Positions 26,940 to 36,147 of a stretch of DNA of 64,000 bases are shown here, in pieces. This DNA comes from Njordibacter sp028825405 (GTDB lineage Bacteria; Pseudomonadota; Gammaproteobacteria; Pseudomonadales; Balneatricaceae). Location: positions 2,232,001 through 2,296,000 of the forward strand of contig NZ_CP159829.1 in assembly GCF_047730065.1 (NCBI RefSeq). The letters run 5' to 3'. The notes beneath the pieces are model-generated. The model was given only the letters and a program-made list of their open reading frames with translations, was not told the origin of the DNA and made no database searches. Position 1 is the stretch's first letter, and each line of letters begins with the position of its first letter. The position numbers and the translations under genes were made by a program.

Positions 26940-29252
26940 ATGCATATGCCAGCACCAAGCCTTCGCCTGATACTCGTTTTTCTTTTTACAGGCAGCTTAG
27001 GCACTTTAGCAACAGCAGACCACGAACCGGTGAGTCTTGACTGGCAATCGCAAAATGTGAGTTCCACTCTGAATTCTGATGACTTCTGTTCGGGGTATTA
27101 TTTACCTTATCAGGCCAGTCCCTCAGAGCAGAAACTCAGTACAGACCCACAACCACTGTATACCGATGCTGATAACAGTGAGTACGACAAGGGCATCAAC
27201 CACTTTCAAGGTAATGTAGAGTTCCGCCAAGGCGATCGACAAGTTAAAGGTGATTCTGCACGCTTTGACCAGAATGATGGCTTTGTGGATATTGAGGGCC
27301 ATGTCACCATGCGCCGGCCTAATATGATTATTCAGAGTCAGTCTGCTCAGTTCAATACCAATAACTCTGAAGCCCAACTTAACTTAGCACAGCTTGCGGT
27401 CCCTAGCAGCGAACTGCGAGCTGGCGCCCAAACTATCGAATACCACCAAGATGACACAGTCACCATGCGAGAGGGTAGTTTTACCTTTTGTGCGCCCGGT
27501 GACAACACATGGGCTATTCATAGTAATCAGATAGACCTTGATCCAGAATCTGGCATGGGTGAGGCTCAGCATGCCATTTTAAAAATTGGTGCAGTGCCTG
27601 TGTTTTACTTACCCTGGATGAGCTTCCCTATCGATGATCAGCGCCGGTCAGGTTTTTTGTTCCCTACCTTAGAAAGTGGAAGGTCAACAGGACTCGATGT
27701 AACGACTCCCTACTACCTCAATTTAGCACCCAATTATGATGCCCTAATCACCCCAAGGTTTACCGAACTGGGTGGCAGCAGTTTAAACACTAAATTTAGG
27801 CATTTAGGTCATGGGGTCAAGCAGGAATTGGAGCTTGATATCGCCATTGATGATCTTAATGCAGACAAGAAAAGATGGTTGCTAAACTACAACAACGAGG
27901 CCAAAATTAGTGCTCAGCTCACCAGCTCCATTGACGTTAAACGCATCAGTGATTTTGAACTACTAGACGATTATAATTTAGCTCACGAGGTCACAGAAAA
28001 GACTTCTATTATTAGTAAGGTAGCGCTTAACTACCAAGGCAAGACTCCTATTTTGGACACCGCTAGCTTAGGTATTATTAGCCGTCAAAATGGGGGTTCT
28101 GGCGTGCCTGCATACGACCAATTACCCCATGCCACTGTTGCTGGAGGGGGTGTTATCAATCAAAATCATCAAGCTATTAATGCTAATTATTTTGTCGATT
28201 TGAGCCGTTTCACTCGGGATACTACTGGCCTAACGGTCAGCAATAAGATGACTGGAATTCGGACCCACTTAGTGCCGAGCCTGAGCACTGCTTGGGTTAA
28301 TAACTATAGTTTTATTAAACCGAAAATCAGCCTACCCATTACAAATTACCAATTGAGTGATACACCCACTAACATTACTTCAAACAAGACTCGCACCATT
28401 GCTCAGTTTGAAATTGATAGTGGCTTATTATTTGAAAAGGAACTTTCTGGTGGCTATTTGCAAACTTTGGAACCAAGGCTGTATTACGCCTACACACCCT
28501 ATCAACAGCAAGACGACATGGCTATTTTTGATACTAGTGAGACCAGCAGCGCCTTATATGGTCCTAATCGATTTAACGGTTTTGACCGCATAGGTGACAC
28601 CAACCGAGTCACTGTTGGCCTAGACAGCCAATTTTTAAATGCCAAAGGTTGGCAAAAAGCTAAGTTATCAGTGTCGCAGATGCACTATCTTAGCGACCGT
28701 CAAGTGCAAGCAAGCAATGCGAGCGCGAGGAACACTGAAACTTTGTCACCCATTTATGGCGCCATAGACTATAATTTTAGTCGTGAATGGACGTCTAATC
28801 TAAGTGTCACTTGGAGCCCTGACTTTAGCAGTGTCAATTCCACCAGTGCCTACATGACATATCAACCTAGTAATAGAAAAGTGATTGACTTTAAGTACAC
28901 TGAAATTAATAGGGGCAGTCAGCAAGCTGAGGCGTCTCTCATGTGGCCTTTAGCACCGCAGTGGACTTTAGTTGCAAAACGCAAAGAAGACATTCGCAAT
29001 CAGCAACTACAGGATGAGATTGTGGGCGTGAGATATGCCAACTGCTGTTGGCAAGCCAGTTTAGTTAACCGCCATTGGTTGGTAGATCAAGTCAGTGGCA
29101 TTGGCTCAGGAGCAGGAATAGAACACGGCATCTTTTTTGAGCTATCACTCAAGGGCCTCGGACAAACTAACAAACAATTGACTCCCAGCAAAAAAGTGTC
29201 CATGGGAGACGTTATGAAAGGAATTGCAGGCTACAATGAATACACTCAGTAA
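26940..29252 (+). CDS. lptD: LPS-assembly protein LptD
   Basis: LptD is the outer-membrane beta-barrel that inserts LPS into the outer leaflet with LptE. The 770-residue protein has a signal peptide (LILVFLFTGSLGTLATA), an N-terminal OstA-like jellyroll (NHFQGNVEFRQGDRQVKGDS) and a long barrel. The adjacent cysteines in YANCCWQAS near the C-terminus and C49 (DDFCSGYY) and C194 (TFCAPGD) could form the interdomain disulphides. A TTG at 26934 is in frame; the ATG at 26940 is preferred. The surA start overlaps its end. Confidence 0.96.
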   Translation: MHMPAPSLRLILVFLFTGSLGTLATADHEPVSLDWQSQNVSSTLNSDDFCSGYYLPYQASPSEQKLSTDPQPLYTDADNSEYDKGINHFQGNVEFRQGDRQVKGDSARFDQNDGFVDIEGHVTMRRPNMIIQSQSAQFNTNNSEAQLNLAQLAVPSSELRAGAQTIEYHQDDTVTMREGSFTFCAPGDNTWAIHSNQIDLDPESGMGEAQHAILKIGAVPVFYLPWMSFPIDDQRRSGFLFPTLESGRSTGLDVTTPYYLNLAPNYDALITPRFTELGGSSLNTKFRHLGHGVKQELELDIAIDDLNADKKRWLLNYNNEAKISAQLTSSIDVKRISDFELLDDYNLAHEVTEKTSIISKVALNYQGKTPILDTASLGIISRQNGGSGVPAYDQLPHATVAGGGVINQNHQAINANYFVDLSRFTRDTTGLTVSNKMTGIRTHLVPSLSTAWVNNYSFIKPKISLPITNYQLSDTPTNITSNKTRTIAQFEIDSGLLFEKELSGGYLQTLEPRLYYAYTPYQQQDDMAIFDTSETSSALYGPNRFNGFDRIGDTNRVTVGLDSQFLNAKGWQKAKLSVSQMHYLSDRQVQASNASARNTETLSPIYGAIDYNFSREWTSNLSVTWSPDFSSVNSTSAYMTYQPSNRKVIDFKYTEINRGSQQAEASLMWPLAPQWTLVAKRKEDIRNQQLQDEIVGVRYANCCWQASLVNRHWLVDQVSGIGSGAGIEHGIFFELSLKGLGQTNKQLTPSKKVSMGDVMKGIAGYNEYTQ

Positions 29253-30540
29253 ATGGGGTTTAGGCGCAAACTTAGGTTTTGGCTTGGGTTTAGTCTTAAC
29301 TTTATCAGCTTCTTTCACAATGGCTGCAGCACAAGAGTTGGACAGCATAGCTGCCATCGTTAATGACGATATCGTTTTACAAACGGACTTCAACACTCGC
29401 CTTGGGAAAATCAAACAACAGTTCAAGAATAGTAATACCAAGGCACCCGATATCGAGACGCTCAAGAGTCAGGTGTTAGACCAGCTCATCATAGAAAACT
29501 TGCAACTGCAGTTAGCCGCCAAAAAAGGCGTCTACATTGCCGACCCAAGCTTGGAATTAGCCATAGAGAGTATCGCCAAAAACAATCAGATGTCCCTTGA
29601 CCAACTTACTCAAGCCATCACTGATTCGGGCGAGACGATGATACAGTTTAGAGACAGAATTCGCCAAGAACTGACCATCAATGAAATTCAAACAAGTGCA
29701 GTCAATCGCCGTATCCGCATCAGTGAACATGAGGTAGACCGCTATTTAGCATCCAATCAAGGCCAGCAATTAGCTGACACAGAGTATGACATTGGTCATA
29801 TTTTAATCGGCTTAAGTGCCCAGCCAGATGCCAAAGAATTAACTGCAGCCCAACAAAAGTTAGATGCTATCGCAAAGGCCTTTGATCAAGGTACTGAATT
29901 TGCTAGCCTTGCTGCCACCTACTCTAATGCTTTAAATGCCTTAAAAGGTGGTAGCTTGGGTTGGCGCAAAGGCAGTCAACTGCCTAAGTTATTTGCAGAA
30001 CCGATTAAAACCATGAGTGTGGGAGAAGTTAGCATTCCCATCCGCAACAGCAGTGGTTTTCATTTAATTAAGTTAATCAATAAACGTGGTGTAAGTGTTC
30101 AAACTGTGGCTCAAACCAAAGTTAACCATCTCTTGATCATGCCCAATGAAATTCGTTCAACAAGCCAAGCCCAAAAACTAATTAACGAATTGCACCAACG
30201 CTTGGTGAATGGGGGCGACTTTTATGACCTTGCCCGCACCTTTAGTGATGATGCGAATTCAGCACCCAGTGGGGGTGATTTAGGCTGGCTATCCACCAAC
30301 CAACTTCCAACTGTGTTGCAAAAAGCAACAGACGAGCTAGCTATAGAAGAACTGAGTTCCCCCATACAAAGTGATAAAGGCTGGCATTTACTGCAAGTTA
30401 CAGAGCGACGCACTCAAGACATAGGCCAAGCCAACCTGCGTTTTCAGGCTAAACGCGCCATAAAAGAAAGTAAATTTGCTAACGAGCTAGAAAGCTGGCT
30501 GCGCGAAATTCGCAATCAAGCTTACATAGAGATCCGCTAA
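29236..30540 (+). CDS. surA: Periplasmic chaperone / peptidyl-prolyl isomerase SurA
   Basis: SurA escorts outer-membrane proteins, including LptD, across the periplasm. After a signal peptide ending near AAAQE, the 434-residue protein has the SurA N-domain (LDSIAAIVNDDIVLQTDF) and two parvulin domains (about 190-290 and 300-400; GGSLGWRKGSQLP and GGDLGWLSTNQLP). The ATG at 29236 is preferred over the TTG at 29224. It overlaps lptD by 17 bases. Confidence 0.96.
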   Translation: MNTLSKWGLGANLGFGLGLVLTLSASFTMAAAQELDSIAAIVNDDIVLQTDFNTRLGKIKQQFKNSNTKAPDIETLKSQVLDQLIIENLQLQLAAKKGVYIADPSLELAIESIAKNNQMSLDQLTQAITDSGETMIQFRDRIRQELTINEIQTSAVNRRIRISEHEVDRYLASNQGQQLADTEYDIGHILIGLSAQPDAKELTAAQQKLDAIAKAFDQGTEFASLAATYSNALNALKGGSLGWRKGSQLPKLFAEPIKTMSVGEVSIPIRNSSGFHLIKLINKRGVSVQTVAQTKVNHLLIMPNEIRSTSQAQKLINELHQRLVNGGDFYDLARTFSDDANSAPSGGDLGWLSTNQLPTVLQKATDELAIEELSSPIQSDKGWHLLQVTERRTQDIGQANLRFQAKRAIKESKFANELESWLREIRNQAYIEIR

Positions 30541-30542
30541 CT

Positions 30543-31532
30543 ATGGAGCGATTACTGGTGACTGCAGGCGAACCTGCAGGTATTGGCCCAGAACTCTGCT
30601 TAACCCTAGCAGGATCACATAGTTCTGCCCTGCAGGATGCTGAAATTATCATTGTGGCAGACATGGGGCTATTGCAAGATCGTGCATTACAACTGGGTTT
30701 ATCCATCGATTTTTGTTACGCCAGCCTAGAGCAAAGCTTAACACCAACAGCTCACAACCAACTTAAAGTCTTGCACGTGCCCTTAAAGGTTGAAAGCCGT
30801 GCTGGGCACTTAGACGCTGACAATAGCGCCTATGTGTTAAATACCCTCAATATAGCCTGTGACGCCTGTCTTAATGGCCATGCTGACGCCATGGTGACCG
30901 CCCCTGTGCACAAAGGGATTATTAACCAAGCTGGCACTGCGTTTAGTGGCCACACAGAATATTTACAAGCACGATGTGACGTGGACCAAGTGGTAATGAT
31001 GCTCACTTGTGACGCCATGCGTGTCACCTTAGCAACCACCCACTTGCCATTACAAGATGTGGCTGCGGCCATTACCACAACTGGGTTAAGTCAAACTCTG
31101 CAGATTATTGATATTGAATTGAAGCAAAAATTTGGTATTACCCACCCTTGTATTTATGTGTGTGGCCTGAACCCCCATGCAGGTGAAGATGGCCACCTAG
31201 GACGGGAGGAGTTAGACGTGATTATCCCAACCTTAGAACAGTTGCGCAGCAAAGGCTTAAACCTTGTGGGTCCTTTGCCTGCTGATACCTTATTTAATCC
31301 AACAAACTTAGCCAAGGCAGATGTTATCCTTGCGATGTATCACGACCAAGGTCTACCCGTGCTCAAATACGCGGGCTTTGGCGACGCGGTCAATATAACT
31401 TTGGGTTTACCCATTATTCGCACTTCAGTAGACCATGGCACTGCACTAGATTTAGCCGGTACTGGACAAGCCAAAAGTAGCAGCCTGTTAAAAGCTGTGC
31501 AAAGCGCAATGCAACTTTGCCGGCATCATTAG
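30543..31532 (+). CDS. pdxA: 4-hydroxythreonine-4-phosphate dehydrogenase
   Basis: PdxA oxidises 4-phosphohydroxy-L-threonine in pyridoxal 5'-phosphate synthesis. The 329-residue protein has VTAGEPAGIGPELCL, the metal/substrate segments FSGHTEYL and MYHDQGLPVLKY, and GLNPHAGEDGHLGREE. The ATG lies 2 bases after the surA stop. Confidence 0.96.
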   Translation: MERLLVTAGEPAGIGPELCLTLAGSHSSALQDAEIIIVADMGLLQDRALQLGLSIDFCYASLEQSLTPTAHNQLKVLHVPLKVESRAGHLDADNSAYVLNTLNIACDACLNGHADAMVTAPVHKGIINQAGTAFSGHTEYLQARCDVDQVVMMLTCDAMRVTLATTHLPLQDVAAAITTTGLSQTLQIIDIELKQKFGITHPCIYVCGLNPHAGEDGHLGREELDVIIPTLEQLRSKGLNLVGPLPADTLFNPTNLAKADVILAMYHDQGLPVLKYAGFGDAVNITLGLPIIRTSVDHGTALDLAGTGQAKSSSLLKAVQSAMQLCRHH

Positions 31533-31554
31533 ACTGCCAAGACACGAGATTTTT

Positions 31555-32361
31555 ATGGCTCATCCCCAAAAGAAACACCAAGCGCGCAAACGGTTTGGTC
31601 AAAATTTCCTGCATGATCAGGGAATTATTCGTCATATTGTGGCCTGCATTCGGCCAAAAGCTGATCAAAAAATTGTTGAAATTGGCCCAGGCCTGGGTGC
31701 AATTACTGAGCATTTATTAGCCACGACTGGCCACCTTGACGTCGTTGAATTGGATCGTGATTTATTGCCTCATCTGCGTATTTCTTTTGCGAGCTATGGC
31801 AAAAACTTACGCATTCATGAAGCGGATGCGCTGAAGTTTGATTTTGCGAGTCTGAGCACAGATGCTGAGTTACTGCGCATTGTGGGCAACTTGCCCTACA
31901 ATATCTCTACTCCATTGATTTTCCATCTACTCAGCTACACCAACCTTATTGCTGACATGCATTTTATGCTGCAAAAAGAAGTCGTGCTGCGCTTGGCTGC
32001 GGGCGCAGGCACCAATAATTATGGCCGTCTCAGCATTATGGCGCAGTACTTTTGTAGAGTCGATAGCCTGTTTGAGGTCCCACCTGAGGCTTTTGATCCT
32101 CGGCCTAAGGTAGATTCTGCCATTGTACGCATGGCACCATACACGGAGTTACCTCATACAGCCCTAGACTTTAAACATTTTGAGCAGTTAGTAAAGAGCG
32201 CTTTCTCCCAGCGCCGCAAAACCTTACGTAACAATCTAAAGGGCATTGCGAGCGATGAACAGTTGCAAAGTTTGGGCATTGACCCTAGCATTCGTTCAGA
32301 ACGTTTAACTGTGGGCGAATTTGTCGCCATTAGTAATTTATTGACCCAAACATCGAGCTAA
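31555..32361 (+). CDS. rsmA: 16S rRNA dimethyladenosine transferase
   Basis: RsmA (KsgA) dimethylates two adjacent adenines near the 3' end of 16S rRNA. The 268-residue protein has RKRFGQNFLHDQGI, the SAM motif VEIGPGLGAITEHLL and the catalytic NLPYNISTPL. The lptD-surA-pdxA-rsmA-apaG-apaH order is intact. Confidence 0.97.
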   Translation: MAHPQKKHQARKRFGQNFLHDQGIIRHIVACIRPKADQKIVEIGPGLGAITEHLLATTGHLDVVELDRDLLPHLRISFASYGKNLRIHEADALKFDFASLSTDAELLRIVGNLPYNISTPLIFHLLSYTNLIADMHFMLQKEVVLRLAAGAGTNNYGRLSIMAQYFCRVDSLFEVPPEAFDPRPKVDSAIVRMAPYTELPHTALDFKHFEQLVKSAFSQRRKTLRNNLKGIASDEQLQSLGIDPSIRSERLTVGEFVAISNLLTQTSS

Positions 32362-32369
32362 AGCTAAAA

Positions 32370-32756
32370 ATGAGTACCTCAAGTAATAATTATGACCTTA
32401 ACGTAGGCGTAAAAACCGAGTTTCTTGCCGAACAGTCTGACCCGAGCCGCAACCGCTACGTGTTCGCCTACAGGATCACTATTACCAACAGTGGTCTGCA
32501 AAGTGCCCAACTCATGAGTCGCAAGTGGATTATTACTGATGGTGATGGAAAAATTCAAGAGGTCTCTGGCGAAGGTATTGTGGGGCAGCAACCCATTATT
32601 GAACCAGGCCAGCAGCATCAGTACACCAGTGGCACCGTGTTAGAAACTAAAGTAGGCAGCATGCGCGGTTCTTATGGCATGATTGCTGCGGATGGACACG
32701 AATTTACCGCGCCCATCCCAGCTTTTACATTGTCTTATCCCAACGCACTGCACTAA
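32370..32756 (+). CDS. apaG: ApaG (CO2+/Mg2+ efflux protein family)
   Basis: ApaG is a small beta-sandwich (fibronectin-III-like) protein of unclear biochemical role. The 128 residues include VFAYRITITNSG, LMSRKWIITDGDG and VVGQQP-like GIVGQQPIIEPG, which identify the family. Position between rsmA and apaH supports the call. Confidence 0.95.
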   Translation: MSTSSNNYDLNVGVKTEFLAEQSDPSRNRYVFAYRITITNSGLQSAQLMSRKWIITDGDGKIQEVSGEGIVGQQPIIEPGQQHQYTSGTVLETKVGSMRGSYGMIAADGHEFTAPIPAFTLSYPNALH

Positions 32757-32769
32757 CTGGGCTTAAATT

Positions 32770-33588
32770 ATGGCTAGTTACGCTGTAGGTGATATTCAGG
32801 GTTGTTTAGCAGCCCTAGAGTCGTTACTAAAGCAAGTTGGCTTTAGTGAGGATGATTGCCTCTGGGTGGCGGGTGATCTCGTTAACCGTGGCCCACAATC
32901 ACTGGAGACTTTGCGTTTCATCAAAGCCCTTGGTGACCAAGCCAAAGTTGTATTGGGTAACCACGACCTTCACTTGCTAGCTTTACACGCTAAAAATGCC
33001 CAATTAAAACCCAATGACACCTTGCAACCAATATTTGAAGCCCACGACCGTGAAGCCCTGTTAACTTGGTTACAACAGCAACCGCTGCTGCACTATGATG
33101 CTCAGCTTGATACGGTAATGACACATGCAGGCATTCCTCCATGCTGGGACTTGCGGCAAGCCCAGAAGCTCTCCCAAGAGTTACACACGCTATTGCAAAG
33201 CGAGACTGCACCTTTATTCTTCGCTAATATGTATGGCAACCAACCAGACCTTTGGCATGATAACCTGGAAGGCATAGACCGCTGGCGCTGCATTACTAAT
33301 TCATTCACTCGCATGCGTTTTATTACTTCTGCTAGCCAGTTAGATTTCGTTCAAACCGGTAAGGCCTATGTTGGTGCAGATGCTCTACAGACCGAATTAA
33401 TGCCCTGGTTTAATGTGCCTAGTTTAGTGACCTCACGACAAGTGTTTGGCCACTGGGCGGCGTTAAGGGGTGAAACGGGAAAAGACCATGTGATCAACCT
33501 GGACATGGGCTGTGTGTGGGGTGGTCATCTGAAATTAATGCGTTTAGAAGACGGTCAATGCTTTACCGTAAGTTGCCAAAAAGCTTAA
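32770..33588 (+). CDS. apaH: Diadenosine tetraphosphatase (symmetrical)
   Basis: ApaH splits Ap4A into two ADP. The 272-residue calcineurin-like phosphoesterase has the metal motifs GDIQGC, GDLVNRGP and GNHDLH, then MTHAGIPP and FGHWAALRG. All metal ligands are present. It closes the lptD-apaH cluster. Confidence 0.96.
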   Translation: MASYAVGDIQGCLAALESLLKQVGFSEDDCLWVAGDLVNRGPQSLETLRFIKALGDQAKVVLGNHDLHLLALHAKNAQLKPNDTLQPIFEAHDREALLTWLQQQPLLHYDAQLDTVMTHAGIPPCWDLRQAQKLSQELHTLLQSETAPLFFANMYGNQPDLWHDNLEGIDRWRCITNSFTRMRFITSASQLDFVQTGKAYVGADALQTELMPWFNVPSLVTSRQVFGHWAALRGETGKDHVINLDMGCVWGGHLKLMRLEDGQCFTVSCQKA

Positions 33589-33689
33589 CTTTATTTAGCC
33601 AATTCCTTATCATTAGTTTTCTCTAATACAGAATTGCACAAATCACTTACAAGCACTACACTGCTGATGAGACTCTATAGGAATCAAAT

Positions 33690-34010
33690 ATGTCTGAAGT
33701 TACTTCCATTGCCCCAGCTGATGTTTTGGACAAGGTTAGCCAAGGTGCCTACCTCGTCGATATCCGCGATGCCAATAGTTACCAACAACACCACATTAAA
33801 AATAGTCAACGCATTGATAACGATACCCTACCAGACTTTTTACGTGAAGCAGACATGGACAAACCCATCATCGTTTGTTGCTACCATGGTATCAGTTCCA
33901 TTCAAGCCGCGGGCTTTTTGGCCCAGCAAGGCTTTGATGAGGTTTATAGTCTTGAAGGAGGTTTCACTGCCTATTGCGTGCAGTATCCAGAGCATTGCAA
34001 CTCACTATGA
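33690..34010 (+). CDS. glpE: Thiosulfate sulfurtransferase GlpE (rhodanese)
   Basis: This single-domain 106-residue rhodanese would move sulfane sulfur from thiosulfate to cyanide or a protein thiol. The active-site loop is VCCYHGISSIQAA with the catalytic Cys; LVDIRD is the CH2A-type motif. A longer frame at 33634-34026 overlaps it but has no family features. It precedes cca by 12 bases. Confidence 0.93.
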   Translation: MSEVTSIAPADVLDKVSQGAYLVDIRDANSYQQHHIKNSQRIDNDTLPDFLREADMDKPIIVCCYHGISSIQAAGFLAQQGFDEVYSLEGGFTAYCVQYPEHCNSL

Positions 34011-34022
34011 AAATCACTCCAC

Positions 34023-35153
34023 ATGACCACTAGTCAGACTTATTTAGTCGGTGGAGCCGTGCGCGACGGCCTATTAGGCCTCACTGTCAAAGAGCGTGAT
34101 TATGTGGTGGTTGGAAGTAGTGCTGAAGCCTTACTCACTTTGGGCTATCAACAGGTAGGCAAAGATTTTCCTGTTTTTTTGCACCCCACAAGCAAAGAAG
34201 AGTATGCCCTTGCACGCACCGAGCGTAAAGCTGGCCAAGGCTATAAGGGTTTTCAAGTTCATGCTACACCAGAGGTGACCTTAGAAGAGGACCTACTGCG
34301 CCGAGACCTTACCATTAACGCAATCGCTCAAGCATCTAATGGCGATCTGATTGACCCCTATGGCGGTCAAGAAGACATAAAAGCAAAGCGCTTACGCCAT
34401 GTGTCTAAAGCCTTTAGTGAAGACCCCTTGCGGGTGCTAAGAACGGCACGCTTTGCCGCCCATCTGCACCATTTAGGCTTCAGTATAGCTTCTGAAACCC
34501 AAGCCCTGTTGGCTATCATCTGCGCCTCAGGTGAACTAGCCACTCTAGCCAAAGAGCGCATCTGGCAAGAAACACAAAAAGCCCTAAGCAGCCAGAGCCC
34601 ATGGATTTATTTTGAAGTATTAGAAGTTTGTGGGGCATTGCACCAACTCATGCCCGCCTTAGCAGAACTTCTTTCACGCAGACCTCATGCGCTCAACACC
34701 CTGAGGCTTACAAGTGCAGCCAGCACCCGCACAGAAGTGCGTTTTACCGGTGTGTTATACCAGCTCAATAAGCCTCAAATTGAAGACCTTGCGAAACAAA
34801 TAAAGCTACCCAACCAGCACAAAGCTTTAGCGCTTGCCACCAGCAACCATCAACGTCAGTTGCGCGCTTACACTGAATTAGACGCTGCACAAAAGCATCT
34901 ACTGCTGAATAACCTTGGCCTTATGCGCCATACAGAATTATTGGATGACCTATTGTGTTTATGCCAAGCCATCACCCAAACCCAAGAACCCCTTTTTGGG
35001 TGGCAATCGCCAAAGCAGCCTATATTAGATGACTTAGAACGAATACACGCCGTAAAACCCACCTCATTAATGGCTCAAGGTTTTAAGGGTAGGGCCCTTG
35101 GAGAAGCGCTTAAAGAAGCTCAAATAGCATGCCTTAGTCGTTCTAAGACCTAA
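34023..35153 (+). CDS. cca: CCA-adding enzyme (tRNA nucleotidyltransferase), short form without HD domain
   Basis: This enzyme builds or repairs the CCA end of tRNAs. The class II head is clear: LVGGAVRDGLLGL, the metal aspartates in ERDYVVVG, RRDLTINAIA and EDPLRVLRTARFAAHL. At 376 residues it is shorter than E. coli Cca (412). The C-terminal segment after residue 215 shows no His-Asp signature of the phosphohydrolase domain (the stretch RPHALNTLRLTSAA stands there). It probably lacks the phosphatase/phosphodiesterase activity. Confidence 0.94.
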   Translation: MTTSQTYLVGGAVRDGLLGLTVKERDYVVVGSSAEALLTLGYQQVGKDFPVFLHPTSKEEYALARTERKAGQGYKGFQVHATPEVTLEEDLLRRDLTINAIAQASNGDLIDPYGGQEDIKAKRLRHVSKAFSEDPLRVLRTARFAAHLHHLGFSIASETQALLAIICASGELATLAKERIWQETQKALSSQSPWIYFEVLEVCGALHQLMPALAELLSRRPHALNTLRLTSAASTRTEVRFTGVLYQLNKPQIEDLAKQIKLPNQHKALALATSNHQRQLRAYTELDAAQKHLLLNNLGLMRHTELLDDLLCLCQAITQTQEPLFGWQSPKQPILDDLERIHAVKPTSLMAQGFKGRALGEALKEAQIACLSRSKT

Positions 35154-35160
35154 AACAACA

Positions 35161-35236
35161 CAGCGTTTTAAATAACAAAAGCGTGTTAAGTAACCAAGCG
35201 CCTGAAATAACCAAGCATGTGAAATAACTAAGCGTC
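35161..35236. repeat. 17-bp imperfect tandem repeat between cca and folK
   Basis: Four consecutive 17-base units (starting 35161, 35178, 35195 and 35212) plus a partial fifth share the pattern AAGCGNNTNAANTAAC. They fill the gap between the convergent cca and folK genes. The third and fourth copies differ at only two positions. No coding function; it may be a decayed small tandem array. Confidence 0.75.
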
Positions 35237-35263
35237 TTTGCCCCAAAGCTTCAATTTAAAACA

Positions 35264-35752
35264 TCAGAAACAATATTCAGTAGGCCACAGGATTTGGTCA
35301 AACTGACATGCAGTGTTGAGCTGACTTATGGTTAGACCCTGCGCTGGGTGCACTAGGTTTGGGGCGATGTCTGCTAATGGCTGCAATACATAGGCACAGG
35401 TTAAAATATCTGCCCGCGGCACATTAGCGTTAACATCCACTAATTGACCAAATAATAATAAATCCATATCTAGGCCGTGACTAGTGGGCTTAATGTCTAA
35501 TCCAGCAGCCCTTTTGCGCCCATGCTTAGTTTCAATCTCACGTATCCATTGCACTAATTCTGCGTGACTCATGGGACAAGCAAAAGCCACCACCATGTTA
35601 AGAAAATCTGCTCCGTCCATGCCTACTGCGGGTGCCCGATAGACCGGTGATAAATGCACTTTACCAAAGGCCGCTCTGAGCTCTGTTATGCCTGTTTGAA
35701 GGCTGGCTTGAGGTTCAATGTTGGCCCCTAAACCTAAGTAAACATAAGTCAT
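35264..35752 (-). CDS. folK: HPPK: 2-amino-4-hydroxy-6-hydroxymethyldihydropteridine pyrophosphokinase
   Basis: FolK transfers pyrophosphate to the pterin in folate synthesis. The 162-residue protein has YLGLGANIEPQASLQ, VYRAPAVGMDGADFLNMVV and the ATP/metal segment DMDLLLFGQL. The ATG overlaps the folB stop by one base (TGATG), so the two are coupled. Confidence 0.94.
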   Translation of the reverse strand: MTYVYLGLGANIEPQASLQTGITELRAAFGKVHLSPVYRAPAVGMDGADFLNMVVAFACPMSHAELVQWIREIETKHGRKRAAGLDIKPTSHGLDMDLLLFGQLVDVNANVPRADILTCAYVLQPLADIAPNLVHPAQGLTISQLNTACQFDQILWPTEYCF

Positions 35753-36111
35753 CAGGTTGGCTTTTGGCCGCGCTCAATGATCACTCCCACATCACGGGCA
35801 TTGGCAATTGCATCAGGCTTACCTAGCTTGATACGCACAAAAGGTACCGCGAACTCCGTCAAAATTAAACCCGCAATTTGTTCTGCCATGGTCTCAACTA
35901 GTAAGAATTCACTTTGTTCTACAAACTGCGTCAGTCGATCTGAGACGTCTTTGTAACTAACCGTGCGATCGATGTCTTCAGTCGCTGCTGAAGGGCTAAT
36001 ATCCACCGCCATTTCTACGTCTAACACCACAGTTTGGCGAATTTCACGCTCCCAATCAAAAATACCAATGACGGTGTCTACTGTTAAACCATGTACATAT
36101 ACTGTGTCCAT
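35752..36111 (-). CDS. folB: Dihydroneopterin aldolase
   Basis: FolB cleaves dihydroneopterin to the FolK substrate. The 119-residue protein starts VYVHGLTVDTVIGIFDWERE and has TVSYKDVSD and the catalytic-lysine region RIKLGKPDAIANARDVGV. It lies between tsaD and folK. Confidence 0.94.
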   Translation of the reverse strand: MDTVYVHGLTVDTVIGIFDWEREIRQTVVLDVEMAVDISPSAATEDIDRTVSYKDVSDRLTQFVEQSEFLLVETMAEQIAGLILTEFAVPFVRIKLGKPDAIANARDVGVIIERGQKPT

Positions 36112-36147
36112 TGCAAAATCTCTTGGTGTGGGTAGGTCACCCAGTAA

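Noticed and set aside
33634..34026. 130-residue plus-strand ORF overlapping glpE
   Set aside because: Its sequence has no family features, while the overlapping glpE frame has a full rhodanese motif.
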